The notes beneath the pieces are model-generated. The model was not told where the DNA came from, made no database searches, and saw nothing but the letters and a program-made list of their open reading frames with translations. A stretch of 11,520 nucleotides of DNA. Origin: CAZQKL01 sp964593895 [NCBI: uncultured bacterium]. GTDB lineage: Bacteria; DYJV01. The stretch lies in contig CAZQKL010000067.1 in assembly GCA_964593895.1 (NCBI GenBank), positions 1-11,520 of the forward strand, read 5' to 3'. Below, piece by piece: positions 1-8,129 of this stretch (within the stretch, counting starts at the first letter, position 1; each line of letters starts with the position of its first letter). The translations under genes were made by a program, and so were the position numbers.

Positions 1-1
1 T

Positions 2-934
2 AAAAGAGTAAATTATTTAAATTTTAACTGTGGAATTTTTACAAATTTGAGCCATGAGCATCTTGATTTTCACGAAAATATGGAAAATTATTTTAATGCT
101 AAAAAAAACTTTTTTGTAGATATCTTACTTAAAAGCAAGAAAGAGAATAAATTTGCAGTAATAAACATTGATGATAATTATGGCAAAAGATTGTATGAAG
201 AAATTAAAGAAAGTATAAAAGTCACAACCTATAGTTTAAAAAATAAAAATTCAGATGTTTATCCAGAAAAGTATAGGATTTCATTAAAAGGTATTGACGC
301 AGAAATAAATACTCCAAAAGGAAAAATTCAAATAAAATCAAATCTAATTGGTGAATTTAATCTTTTAAATCTATTAGCAGTAATCTGTGTTGGATTAAAT
401 TTTGGTTTGGAGACAAAAGAGATTGAGAAATCATTAAACAGGGAAATTACTATTCCTGGGCGAATGGAGAAACCATTAAAGAGTAAAAATTATTTTATTG
501 ATTATGCTCATACTCCAGATGCTCTTGAAAATGTATTAATTACTTTAAACAAAATAAAAGGAAAGAGGCGAATTATTACTGTTTTTGGATGTGGAGGAGA
601 TAGAGATAAAGAAAAAAGGCCAATTATGGGTTATATTGCAGGCAAACTAAGTGATTTTGTAATTGTTACTTCAGATAATCCGAGAAATGAAGACCCATTT
701 AAAATAATTGATGATATTTTAAAAGGATTAAAAAAGGCAATTAGTGAGGGGTTAATAAGTGAAAATAATTTTAGGGTAATTCCTGATAGAAGCGATGCTA
801 TAAAACTTGGAATTAAAGCATGTAAAAATTCAGATATACTCCTTATTGCTGGGAAGGGGCATGAAGATTATCAAATTATTGGGACAAGAAAGATTAAGTT
901 TAGTGATAAAGAGGAAATTTTAAAAAATGTTTAA
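2..934 (+). CDS. murE: UDP-N-acetylmuramoyl-L-alanyl-D-glutamate--2,6-diaminopimelate ligase (MurE), 5'-truncated
   Basis: This cytoplasmic Mur ligase adds the third stem-peptide residue to UDP-MurNAc-L-Ala-D-Glu using ATP. The reading frame is open to the window edge, and the first codons already encode the middle-domain motif FTNLSHEHLDFH, so the gene starts upstream. The 310 residues seen lack the N-terminal UDP-binding domain and the GTxGKT P-loop, roughly 170-180 residues of a usual ~490. Visible motifs, numbered from base 2, are GEFNLLN (about 117-123, the family's FNxxN), PGRME (about 152-156), DYAHTPDAL (167-175), GCGGDRDKEKRP (196-207), SDNPRNEDP (224-232) and AGKGHEDYQ (283-291). 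The DNPR signature is typical of meso-DAP-specific MurE rather than lysine-specific enzymes, which fits a Gram-negative-type wall. The stop overlaps the murF start by 8 bases. The TTG at 47 is an internal leucine codon, not a start. The assignment is secure. Confidence 0.96.
   Translation, partial: KRVNYLNFNCGIFTNLSHEHLDFHENMENYFNAKKNFFVDILLKSKKENKFAVINIDDNYGKRLYEEIKESIKVTTYSLKNKNSDVYPEKYRISLKGIDAEINTPKGKIQIKSNLIGEFNLLNLLAVICVGLNFGLETKEIEKSLNREITIPGRMEKPLKSKNYFIDYAHTPDALENVLITLNKIKGKRRIITVFGCGGDRDKEKRPIMGYIAGKLSDFVIVTSDNPRNEDPFKIIDDILKGLKKAISEGLISENNFRVIPDRSDAIKLGIKACKNSDILLIAGKGHEDYQIIGTRKIKFSDKEEILKNV
910..915 (+). promoter_or_regulatory. Ribosome binding site of murF
   Basis: AGAGGA lies 11 bases before the murF ATG at 927, inside the murE coding sequence. 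The spacing is on the long side but usable. It supports the ATG at 927 as the start. Confidence 0.5.
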
Positions 935-2267
935 AGTTTCAGAAATAATAAAAATTTTAAACCCTGAAATAGTAAAAATTTCAAAAAAGGTTAATAATAT
1001 TCTGGAAAAAGAAATAGAAAAAATTTCAATTGATACAAGAAAAGATGTAAAAAATTCACTTTTTATTCCATTAAAAGGAGAAAAATTTGATGGTCATGAT
1101 TTTATTGATAAAGCATTAGAAGGTGGAGCTATTTTAACTTTAACTGAAAAAGAATTAAACGATAACTTACCATATATTCAGGTTAAAGATAATTTAATTT
1201 CATTTGGTAAGATAGCTAAAACGTATATTGAGAAAAATAGAATAAAGACAATTGCAATTACAGGAACTTCAGGAAAGACCACATTAAAAGAGATGTTAGG
1301 ATATTTAACCAATTTTAAAATTCCAGAAAAAAGTTTTAACAATTTAATTGGTGTTCCACTTACAATTTTAGAAAAAGGTGAGAGTGATAATTACTTAATA
1401 TTAGAATTTGGAACAAATAGAAAAGGTGAAATCCAAAAATTAACAGAAATTGCAAATCCAGAATATGTAATTATCACAAATATTGGATATGCTCATACTG
1501 AAGGTTTTTCCGATATAAACGATTATGTTAAAGAAAAAATTTCAATCTTAAAAAGTAAAAATTTAAAAAAAGCAATTGTAAACTGGGATAATGAATTTAT
1601 TAAAACTTCTCTTAAAGATTTTTCCCCAGAAAAGCTAATAAAGTTTAATTCTTCACAGATTATTAATTTTTCTCAAAATCTGGAAGGTTCAAGATATAAA
1701 ATTTTAATAAATGGAAAGATTTTTAAAGTTGAAAGTAAACTTTTTGGATTTCATAATGCGAAAAATTTTCTTATTTCTCTTCTGCTTCTCAATGAACTTG
1801 GTTTTAACATAGAAGAAGCAATTGAAAAATTTAAACATTTTACTCCTGTTGAGATGAGATTTGAAATAAAAAAATCAGATAAAGGGTATTTTGTAATTAA
1901 TGATTGCTACAATGCTAATTTTGAATCTTTTAAAGCTTCTATTGAAACTTTAACTAAATTGCCAAAATTAGGAAGAAAGATAGTTGTTGCAGGAGATATG
2001 CTTGAGCTTGGAAAGTATTCTGAGGAAATTCATAGGAATCTTGCAGAAATTTTAAAGAAATCTGATTCTGATGTGATTATATTTGTGGGAAATGAAATTA
2101 GATATACCTACAATTCAATGAACAATAATTCAAAGAAAAAGTTTTATTTTAATGACAAATCTCTTGTTATTAGATTTTTAAAATCGTTTTTAACAAAAGA
2201 TGATATTGTGCTTTTTAAAGCTTCAAGAAGATTAAATTTTGAGAAAATTATAGAGGAGATTTTTTAG
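927..2267 (+). CDS. murF: UDP-N-acetylmuramoyl-tripeptide--D-alanyl-D-alanine ligase (MurF)
   Basis: MurF uses ATP to join D-Ala-D-Ala, made by the Ddl encoded further along this cluster, to UDP-MurNAc-tripeptide in the cytoplasm. The protein has 446 residues, normal for the family. An N-terminal MurE/F-type uridine-binding domain includes SIDTRKD (34-40). It is followed by the P-loop ITGTSGKTT (111-119, lysine 117), NNLIGVPLT (138-146), the glutamate motif LEFGTNRKGEI (159-169), the histidine motif TNIGYAHTEGF (184-194), HNAKN (276-280), and NDCYNANFESF (325-335) with GDMLELG (356-362) in the C-terminal domain. The start ATG lies 8 bases inside murE, with AGAGGA upstream. The stop TAG directly abuts the mraY start. 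The Mur ligase fold could be confused with MurC/D/E, but SGKTT plus NDxYNANxxS and GDMLELG are MurF-specific. Confidence 0.96.
   Translation: MFKVSEIIKILNPEIVKISKKVNNILEKEIEKISIDTRKDVKNSLFIPLKGEKFDGHDFIDKALEGGAILTLTEKELNDNLPYIQVKDNLISFGKIAKTYIEKNRIKTIAITGTSGKTTLKEMLGYLTNFKIPEKSFNNLIGVPLTILEKGESDNYLILEFGTNRKGEIQKLTEIANPEYVIITNIGYAHTEGFSDINDYVKEKISILKSKNLKKAIVNWDNEFIKTSLKDFSPEKLIKFNSSQIINFSQNLEGSRYKILINGKIFKVESKLFGFHNAKNFLISLLLLNELGFNIEEAIEKFKHFTPVEMRFEIKKSDKGYFVINDCYNANFESFKASIETLTKLPKLGRKIVVAGDMLELGKYSEEIHRNLAEILKKSDSDVIIFVGNEIRYTYNSMNNNSKKKFYFNDKSLVIRFLKSFLTKDDIVLFKASRRLNFEKIIEEIF
2254..2258 (+). promoter_or_regulatory. Ribosome binding site of mraY
   Basis: AGGAG lies 9 bases before the mraY ATG at 2268, within the last codons of murF. 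It is a clear Shine-Dalgarno match and supports a start that directly abuts the murF stop codon. Confidence 0.7.
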
Positions 2268-3344
2268 ATGCTTTATCATATTTTTTACTCATTGCACAAT
2301 TATTTTCCAGTTTTTAATGTTTTTAAATACATAACTTTTAGAACAATTTATGCAATAATTACCGCTCTTTTAATAAGCTTTTTATTTGGAAATAGAGTTA
2401 TAGATTTTCTAAAAAAGATGAATATATCTCAATTTATTAGAGAAGAAGGACCTGAAAGACATAAAAAGAAGCAGGGAACTCCAACTATGGGAGGAATTTT
2501 AATTATTATTGCTACAGTTATTCCTGCAATTTTATGGACAAAACTTAATAACTTTTATCTCTGGATAATGATTTTTACAATGTTAAGCTTTGGATTAGTT
2601 GGATTTATTGATGATTATAAGAAAATTACAAAAAAACATAATTTAGGTTTGACTGCAAAAGAGAAGTTCTTTTTTGAATGTGTCATTGCTTTTATAGTTG
2701 CATTTCTTCTTTATAAAAATCCTTATATTGACACATTTTTAAGGTTTCCATTTTTTAAAAATTTAAAAATAGATTTGGGACTGTTTTACATCCCATTTGC
2801 TATGTTTGTAATTGTTGGAGCATCAAATGCTGTAAATTTAACAGATGGGCTTGATGGACTTGCAATTGGTCCAGCAATAATTACAACAGGAACTTTTATG
2901 CTTTTTACTTACATTGCTGGAAACTCAAAAATTGCACATTATCTCCTTGTCCCATACATTCATGATGTTGGGGAGATGACAATTTTTTTAGGTGCAATGA
3001 TGGGTGCTGGCATAGGATTTTTATGGTTTAATACATATCCTGCACAGGTTTTTATGGGAGATGTTGGTTCATTATCAATTGGAGCTGTTTTAGGTGTAAG
3101 TGCTCTAATTACAAAAAATGAGATTTTACTTGCAATTGTTGGCGGAATATTTGTCCTTGAAACTATAAGTGTAATAATTCAGGTTTTATCTTTTAAAACC
3201 ACAGGGAAAAGAGTTTTTAAAATGGCTCCAATACATCACCATTTTGAACTTAAAGGATGGGATGAGCCAAAAATTATTGTAAGATTTTGGATTATTTCAC
3301 TTATTTTTGCATTAATAGGATTAAGCACATTAAAATTGAGATAA
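2268..3344 (+). CDS. mraY: Phospho-N-acetylmuramoyl-pentapeptide-transferase (MraY)
   Basis: MraY is an integral membrane enzyme that transfers phospho-MurNAc-pentapeptide from UDP to undecaprenyl phosphate, making lipid I on the inner face of the membrane. The 358-residue protein is mostly hydrophobic with about ten predicted membrane segments, the usual size and topology. Motifs in order are GTPTMGG (70-76), the aspartate pair IDDYKK (114-119), [13 protein letters not shown] (187-199), [11 protein letters not shown] (262-272, with a conserved Asp at 265) and the MraY-specific loop [13 protein letters not shown] (319-331). The HHH loop separates it from WecA-like paralogues. The N-terminal [10 protein letters not shown] and C-terminal LKLR recall Aquifex-type MraY as I remember it. 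The start follows the murF stop with no gap and has a good AGGAG. The stop shares one base with the murD start (TAATG). Confidence 0.97.
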   Translation: MLYHIFYSLHNYFPVFNVFKYITFRTIYAIITALLISFLFGNRVIDFLKKMNISQFIREEGPERHKKKQGTPTMGGILIIIATVIPAILWTKLNNFYLWIMIFTMLSFGLVGFIDDYKKITKKHNLGLTAKEKFFFECVIAFIVAFLLYKNPYIDTFLRFPFFKNLKIDLGLFYIPFAMFVIVGASNAVNLTDGLDGLAIGPAIITTGTFMLFTYIAGNSKIAHYLLVPYIHDVGEMTIFLGAMMGAGIGFLWFNTYPAQVFMGDVGSLSIGAVLGVSALITKNEILLAIVGGIFVLETISVIIQVLSFKTTGKRVFKMAPIHHHFELKGWDEPKIIVRFWIISLIFALIGLSTLKLR

Positions 3345-4648
3345 TGAAAAAAGTAGTGGTTGTTGGAGCAGGGAAAACAGGAATATCAACAGCAAATTTT
3401 CTCTCGGAAAAAGGGTATGATGTGATTTTAAATGACATAAAAAAGATGGAAAGACCTGATAATTTAAATAAAAATGTAAAATTTATTTCAGGTACTCATA
3501 ATGAAAAAATTTTTAATAATTGTGAATTTGTGGTTTTAAGTCCAGGAGTTGATAAGACAAAATTTCCTGTTAAAAATGTTAAAATAATTGGAGATATTGA
3601 ACTTTTATTTCAACATAGAAAAAATGCAAAAATTATTGGAATTACCGGAACTAATGGAAAATCAACAACAACAACTTTAGTAGGAGAAATATTAAAAGAA
3701 AAGTTTAAAACATTTGTTGGAGGAAATATTGGTATCCCTGCATTAGAATCAGTAAGAAGTAATAAGAATTATGAATTTATTGTGCTGGAACTTAGCAGTT
3801 TTCAGCTTGAGCTTATAGAAGAATTTTGCCCAGAAATTAGTGTAATTTTAAATATTACTCCAGACCATCTTGATAGGTATTCCAAATTTGAAGATTATGT
3901 AAATGCTAAATTGAAAATTTTAAAGAATGTAAAAAGAAATTCAGTGGTTATTTTAAACTATGATGATAGAATTTTAAAAAATTTAGAATTAAACTCTGAG
4001 GTAATTTATTTTTCTACTAAAACTCCTTTAAAAGAGGGAGCATTTTTTGATGGGGAAAATCTGATTTTTAAAATAAAAAATAAAGAACACAGATTTGATG
4101 TGAAAAAATTAAAACTAAAAGGAGAGCATTTTTATTCAGATTTTTTAACTGCAGGAATAATTGGACTTATCTGTGGGATTGAATTTGAAAAAATTAAAAA
4201 TGTTTTTGAAAATTTTAAAGGTCTTGAACATAGATTGGAGTTTATTGGAGAATTTAATGGAGTAAAGTTTTACAATGATTCAAAAAGCACAACTGTTGCT
4301 TCAACCATAAGTGCTATAGGCACTTTTAAAAATGAAAAAGTAATTTTACTTCTTGGAGGAATTCATAAAGGTGAGAGTTACAGAAAAATAGGTAAATTTA
4401 CAAATTTAAAGAAAATAATCTGCTATGGAAGTTCAAAAGATATAATTTATGAAGACTTAAAAGATACGGATATTGTTAAAAAAGATAACTTTTATTCTGC
4501 AGTTGAATACGCTTTGAGTATCTGTGAAAAAGGTGATGTGGTTTTATTATCACCAGCTTGTTCAAGTTTTGATGAATTTAAAAATTTTGAAGAAAGGGGA
4601 GAAAAATTTAAATGTATGATTTTACAGCAGAATATGAAGACCGCATAG
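3344..4648 (+). CDS. murD: UDP-N-acetylmuramoyl-L-alanine--D-glutamate ligase (MurD)
   Basis: MurD adds D-glutamate to UDP-MurNAc-L-Ala with ATP hydrolysis in the cytoplasm. The ATG at 3344 overlaps the mraY stop by one base and gives 434 residues beginning [13 protein letters not shown], the expected nucleotide-binding-like N-terminus. A start at 3287 would add 19 residues that lie wholly inside mraY. Motifs are the P-loop GITGTNGKSTT (99-109, Lys106), LELSSFQLE (148-156), ITPDHLDRY (171-179, His175), the probable carbamylated lysine in NAKLKI (Lys189), EHRLE (295-299), YNDSKSTT (310-317) and SPACSSFDEFKNFEERGEKF (403-422). Odd feature: the HNxxN motif shared by Mur ligases reads HFYSD here (262-266), so both conserved asparagines are absent, while MurC, MurE and MurF of this cluster keep theirs. 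No strong ribosome binding site precedes the start, suggesting coupling to mraY. The 3' end overlaps ftsW by 37 bases. Confidence 0.95.
   Translation: MKKVVVVGAGKTGISTANFLSEKGYDVILNDIKKMERPDNLNKNVKFISGTHNEKIFNNCEFVVLSPGVDKTKFPVKNVKIIGDIELLFQHRKNAKIIGITGTNGKSTTTTLVGEILKEKFKTFVGGNIGIPALESVRSNKNYEFIVLELSSFQLELIEEFCPEISVILNITPDHLDRYSKFEDYVNAKLKILKNVKRNSVVILNYDDRILKNLELNSEVIYFSTKTPLKEGAFFDGENLIFKIKNKEHRFDVKKLKLKGEHFYSDFLTAGIIGLICGIEFEKIKNVFENFKGLEHRLEFIGEFNGVKFYNDSKSTTVASTISAIGTFKNEKVILLLGGIHKGESYRKIGKFTNLKKIICYGSSKDIIYEDLKDTDIVKKDNFYSAVEYALSICEKGDVVLLSPACSSFDEFKNFEERGEKFKCMILQQNMKTA
4595..4601 (+). promoter_or_regulatory. Ribosome binding site of ftsW
   Basis: AGGGGAG (containing GGAG) lies 10 bases before the ATG at 4612 and sits inside the conserved C-terminal ERGEKF codons of murD. 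It is what fixes the ftsW start 37 bases before the murD stop. Part of the match may be forced by the MurD protein sequence. Confidence 0.6.
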
Positions 4649-5724
4649 GAATTGATAAGATTATAATTATTTTAGTTTTAATTATTTCTCTTTTTGGTCT
4701 TTCAATGCTTTGGAGTGCAAGCTCTGCATTTAGCTATAAAAATTATGGAACAACCACATATATACTAAAAAAACAGGCAATTTTTATGGTTTTTGGATTT
4801 TTATTAATGCTTATTGTCTCAAAAATTGATTACAGAAAGTATAAAGAAATGGCTTATCCATTGTATATTACTGGAATTTTTCTTCTAATTTTAACATACA
4901 TTCCATATATTTCAAAAACAATAAATGGTGCACATAGATGGATAAACCTTGGGATTGTAAATTTTCAACCATCTGAATTTGTAAAAATTTTTGTGGTAAT
5001 TTTATTAGCATATTTATTTGAAAAGAAAAAAGAGATTTTAAACAATTTTTCTAAAGGTTTTCTTCCATTTATAATTATTCCTGGGATTTCAATGATTTTA
5101 ATCTTAAAACAGCCAGATTTTGGAACATTCATGATAATCGGAATTGTTCTTTTTATAATGATTTTTATTGCTGGAACAAGAGTCTCATATATTATTGGAT
5201 TAATTTTAATGTCAATTCCAACAATTTATTTTTTAATAATGCATACCCCATACAGAAAAATGAGATTTTTAGCTTTTCTTGACCCATGGAAGCTTTATAA
5301 AACATTTGGTTTTCAGATTGCCCAATCTTTAATTAGCTTTGGCTCAGGAGGTTTCTGGGGCTGTGGAATTGGAAATTCAGTTCAGAAGCTTTTTTATCTT
5401 CCAGAAGCTCATACAGATTACATTTTTGCAATAATTGCAGAGGAGCTTGGTTTTTTTGGAGTTTTAATTATTCTTGGACTTTTTACAGGATTGTTCATTT
5501 TCTGCTTAAAGGCAAGTTTAAAAGTTGAGGATACATTTGGAAGAATGCTTGGGTTAGGTTTATCTTTTCTCCTAATTATTGAAGTTATTGTTAATGTTGG
5601 AATGTGTATGGGTATACTACCTCCAAAGGGTATAGCTTTACCATTTGTAAGTTATGGAGGTAGTTCACTTTTATCAAAGTTTTTTATGATGGGAATAATT
5701 TTAAATTTAGCAAAAAATGGCTAA
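4612..5724 (+). CDS. ftsW: Septal peptidoglycan glycosyltransferase FtsW (SEDS family)
   Basis: FtsW is the SEDS-family polymerase that links lipid II into glycan strands at the division septum, working with a class B penicillin-binding protein. The 370-residue protein is highly hydrophobic with about ten membrane segments. Landmarks are WSASSAFSYKNYG (34-46), NGAHRWINLG..NFQPSEF (105-123), LKQPDFGT (165-172), FLDPWK (222-227), GFWGCGIGNSVQKLFYLPEA (247-266) running on into HTDYIFA (267-273), whose Asp269 matches the family's essential aspartate, and PPKGIALPFVSYGGSS (337-352). It could in principle be the paralogue RodA, but the GNSVQKLFYLPEAHTD wording and the position between murD and murG argue for FtsW. 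The ATG at 4612 lies inside murD in another frame, with AGGGGAG 10 bases upstream; no later in-frame start would leave the first membrane segment intact. It ends soon after the last helix, without a long cytoplasmic tail. Its stop overlaps murG by 8 bases. Confidence 0.95.
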   Translation: MYDFTAEYEDRIGIDKIIIILVLIISLFGLSMLWSASSAFSYKNYGTTTYILKKQAIFMVFGFLLMLIVSKIDYRKYKEMAYPLYITGIFLLILTYIPYISKTINGAHRWINLGIVNFQPSEFVKIFVVILLAYLFEKKKEILNNFSKGFLPFIIIPGISMILILKQPDFGTFMIIGIVLFIMIFIAGTRVSYIIGLILMSIPTIYFLIMHTPYRKMRFLAFLDPWKLYKTFGFQIAQSLISFGSGGFWGCGIGNSVQKLFYLPEAHTDYIFAIIAEELGFFGVLIILGLFTGLFIFCLKASLKVEDTFGRMLGLGLSFLLIIEVIVNVGMCMGILPPKGIALPFVSYGGSSLLSKFFMMGIILNLAKNG

Positions 5725-6769
5725 AGTAACAGTGTTAATTTCAGCAGGTGGAACAGGAGGACATGTAATTCCTGCATTAAATTTAGGAAAATTTTTAAGA
5801 GATAATGGAATTAATGTGATTTTTGTTGGAAGAAAAAATAGTTTTGAAGAGAAAATTTATAAGAAAAATTTTTTTAAAATTGAATATATTGATGTTGGAG
5901 CTATAAAAGGACGAAAATTTATGGATATTTTAAAAAATATACTAAAATTGTTCAAAAGTTTAACAAATTCCATAAAAATTTTAAGCACCTATAAACCTGA
6001 AATTGTAATAGGTTTTGGTGGATTTGTTTCATTTCCATTGGTTTTATGTGCAAAATTACTTAAATTTAAAACCGCTATTTGTGAGCAGAATGCGGTTATG
6101 GGCCTTGCAAATAGAATTTTAGCTCAAATTTCAGATAAAGTATTTTTAAATTTTAAAAACACTCAAAAAGTTCCTTTATTTGCAGATAAAGAGGTAATTG
6201 GGAATTTTGTAAAAAAAGAAATTCTTGAAATTAAAGATAGGTCAAAAAAAGCAATTTTAATTTTTGGAGGTTCTCAAGGAGCTGAAAAGCTAAATGAAAT
6301 TATTATAAAAATTTCTAAAAAGTTACAAGAATTTGGAAAAAAAATCATTCATATTACAGGTGAGAAAAATTTTGAAAAGGTAAAAAACGAATATGAAAAG
6401 ATGAATTTAACAAACATTAAAGTTATTCCATTTACAGAAAATATGGAGGATTATTATAAAGAGGCTGAAATAGTTATTTCAAGAGCAGGAGCAACAACAA
6501 TTTCAGAGTTAAATGCATTAAATTTAAAAAGTATAATTATTCCATATCCATATTCAGCTGATGACCATCAGTGGTATAATGCATGTGAATATATGAAAAC
6601 TGGAAAATGTGCAGTAATAATTCAAGATTATTTAACAGAAAATAGGCTTTTAAAGTGGATAGAATTTTTTATAAACAACGAATATAGATTTGAAAGTAAA
6701 AGAGAAGTTTTAGGAAATCCTCAATATTCTTACAAAAAAATTTATAAGTGGATTGAAGAAAATGTATAA
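5717..6769 (+). CDS. murG: UDP-N-acetylglucosamine--lipid I GlcNAc transferase (MurG)
   Basis: MurG is a peripheral membrane GT-B glycosyltransferase that adds GlcNAc to lipid I, forming lipid II on the cytoplasmic face. The 350 residues are the usual size. The N-terminal acceptor domain shows SAGGTGGHVIPAL (9-21), GFGGFVSFP (99-107) and CEQNAVMGLANR (122-133). The C-terminal donor domain shows IFGGSQGAEKLNE (182-194), SRAGATTISEL (255-265) and PYPYSADDHQWYNA (276-289), whose HQ pair (284-285) belongs to the UDP-GlcNAc site. The ATG at 5717 starts 8 bases before the ftsW stop (ATGGCTAA). No Shine-Dalgarno match lies within a useful distance, so translation probably depends on ribosomes finishing ftsW. 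Its own stop overlaps the murC start in the same 8-base manner. Confidence 0.96.
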   Translation: MAKVTVLISAGGTGGHVIPALNLGKFLRDNGINVIFVGRKNSFEEKIYKKNFFKIEYIDVGAIKGRKFMDILKNILKLFKSLTNSIKILSTYKPEIVIGFGGFVSFPLVLCAKLLKFKTAICEQNAVMGLANRILAQISDKVFLNFKNTQKVPLFADKEVIGNFVKKEILEIKDRSKKAILIFGGSQGAEKLNEIIIKISKKLQEFGKKIIHITGEKNFEKVKNEYEKMNLTNIKVIPFTENMEDYYKEAEIVISRAGATTISELNALNLKSIIIPYPYSADDHQWYNACEYMKTGKCAVIIQDYLTENRLLKWIEFFINNEYRFESKREVLGNPQYSYKKIYKWIEENV

Positions 6770-8129
6770 AAAAAATCAAACGATACATTTTGTTGGAATT
6801 GGTGGTGTTGGAATGAGTGGAATTGCTCAAGTTTTGAAGAATTTAGGATATAATGTTCAAGGCTCAGATATTTCTGAAAATCCAAATGTAAAAAGATTAA
6901 AATCAATGGGAGTGAAAGTTTTTATTGGTCATTCTCCTGAAAATATAAATAATGCTGATATCATAGTTAAATCAAGCGCTATAAAAGATAATAATCCTGA
7001 AATTATAGAAGCCAAAAACAGAGGAATACCAATTATTCCAAGGGCTGAAATGCTTGCAGAATTAATGAGAATGAAATACTCAATTGCTGTTGCTGGAAGT
7101 CATGGTAAAACTACAACAACTTCAATGATAGGAGTTATTTTAAATAAAGCTAATTTTGACCCAACAATTGTAATTGGTGGCAAACTTGATATTTTAGGTT
7201 CAAATGCAAAACTGGGGAAAGGCCAATTTTTAGTTGCAGAAGCTGATGAAAGTGATGGGTCATTCCTTTTTCTAAATCCAACTATAGCTGTTGTAACAAA
7301 TATAGATGAAGAGCACCTTGATTATTATAAAAGAGGAATAGAGGAGATAAAGGATACCTTTATAAATTTTATAAACAAAGTTCCATTTTACGGTGTTGCT
7401 ATTTTATGTCTTGAGGATGCGAATATCCAGGATATTCTTCCAAAAATTGAAAAAAGAACAATAACTTATGGTTTTTTAAAACAAGCTGATGTTAGAGGTG
7501 AAAATATTTTTTTAAATGAATTTACTTCATCTTTTGATGTTTACATAAAAAATAAATATCAGGGGAGAATAAATATAAAAATGCCAGGAGTTCATAATGT
7601 TTTGAATGCTCTTGGTGCAATCTCAGTTGCTTATGAACTTGAAATATCATTTGAAATTGTAAAAGAAGCTTTAAATAATTTTACAGGTGTAAATAGGAGA
7701 TTTTATCTTAAAGGTTTTTACAAAAATGCAATGGTAATAGATGATTATGGACATCATCCAGAAGAGATAAAATCAACCCTAACAGCTATAAAACAGGCAT
7801 TCAATAGAAGAGTTATTGCTATTTTTCAACCTCACAGATACACAAGGGTAAAAGCATTGATGGATAAATTTGCAACTTCATTTTATAATGCTGATAAATT
7901 GATAGTTACTGAGATTTATCCTGCTGGTGAAGATAAAATTAATGGCATATCTGGAGAGGTTTTGTATGAAAAGATAAAAGAGTTTGGGCATAAAGATGTT
8001 AAATTTATGAAAAATTTTGATGAGATAGTTGAATATCTAACTGAAGTTGTTGAAGAGAATGATATAGTTATAACTTTTGGAGCTGGTGATGTATGGAAGA
8101 TTGGAGAAAAATTATTAAAAAAGATATGA
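6762..8129 (+). CDS. murC: UDP-N-acetylmuramate--L-alanine ligase (MurC)
   Basis: MurC adds L-alanine to UDP-MurNAc with ATP, the first stem-peptide step, in the cytoplasm. From ATG 6762 it has 455 residues. The glycine-rich N-terminus HFVGIGGVGMSGIA (9-22) binds the uridine nucleotide. The P-loop is AGSHGKTTTT (111-120, Lys116), followed by VAEADESDGSF (158-168), TNIDEEHLDYY (179-189, His185), GVHNVLNA (276-283, with both HNxxN asparagines intact), GVNRRF (309-314), DDYGHHPEEI (327-336), FQPHRYTR (355-362) and FGAGDVWKIGEKL (439-451). GSHGKT and DDYGHHP distinguish it from MurD/E/F and from the recycling ligase Mpl. A TTG at 6753 would add three residues, but the ATG gives the same 8-base overlap with the previous gene as two other junctions here. 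Upstream there is only a weak AGTGGA (6748-6752 region). The start codon is quickly followed by a run of eight A. Confidence 0.96.
   Translation: MYKKNQTIHFVGIGGVGMSGIAQVLKNLGYNVQGSDISENPNVKRLKSMGVKVFIGHSPENINNADIIVKSSAIKDNNPEIIEAKNRGIPIIPRAEMLAELMRMKYSIAVAGSHGKTTTTSMIGVILNKANFDPTIVIGGKLDILGSNAKLGKGQFLVAEADESDGSFLFLNPTIAVVTNIDEEHLDYYKRGIEEIKDTFINFINKVPFYGVAILCLEDANIQDILPKIEKRTITYGFLKQADVRGENIFLNEFTSSFDVYIKNKYQGRINIKMPGVHNVLNALGAISVAYELEISFEIVKEALNNFTGVNRRFYLKGFYKNAMVIDDYGHHPEEIKSTLTAIKQAFNRRVIAIFQPHRYTRVKALMDKFATSFYNADKLIVTEIYPAGEDKINGISGEVLYEKIKEFGHKDVKFMKNFDEIVEYLTEVVEENDIVITFGAGDVWKIGEKLLKKI

Noticed and set aside
47-49. TTG as a start for a short murE
   Set aside because: The same frame is open upstream and encodes the FTNL part of a conserved MurE motif, so this codon is an internal leucine and the gene begins outside the window.
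3287-3343. Upstream extension of murD
   Set aside because: The 19 extra residues lie entirely within mraY, and the conserved N-terminus KKVVVVGAGKTG begins right at ATG 3344, which makes a one-base overlap with the mraY stop.
4560-4660. Possible MurD-FtsW fusion or frameshift
   Set aside because: The two genes are in different frames, each has its own complete termini and ftsW has its own ribosome binding site; no programmed frameshift signal is evident.
6753-6761. TTG start three codons before the murC ATG
   Set aside because: It adds only Met-Lys-Lys, uses a rarer start codon, and breaks the 8-base overlap geometry shared with two other junctions; ATG 6762 is preferred.
8093-8125. Upstream ATG adding 11 residues to MurB
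   Set aside because: Not firmly excluded: GGAG at 8079-8082 is well placed, but those bases encode the conserved MurC GAGD motif, and ATG 8126 gives the common ATGA overlap. I kept 8126 and noted the alternative in the murB entry.
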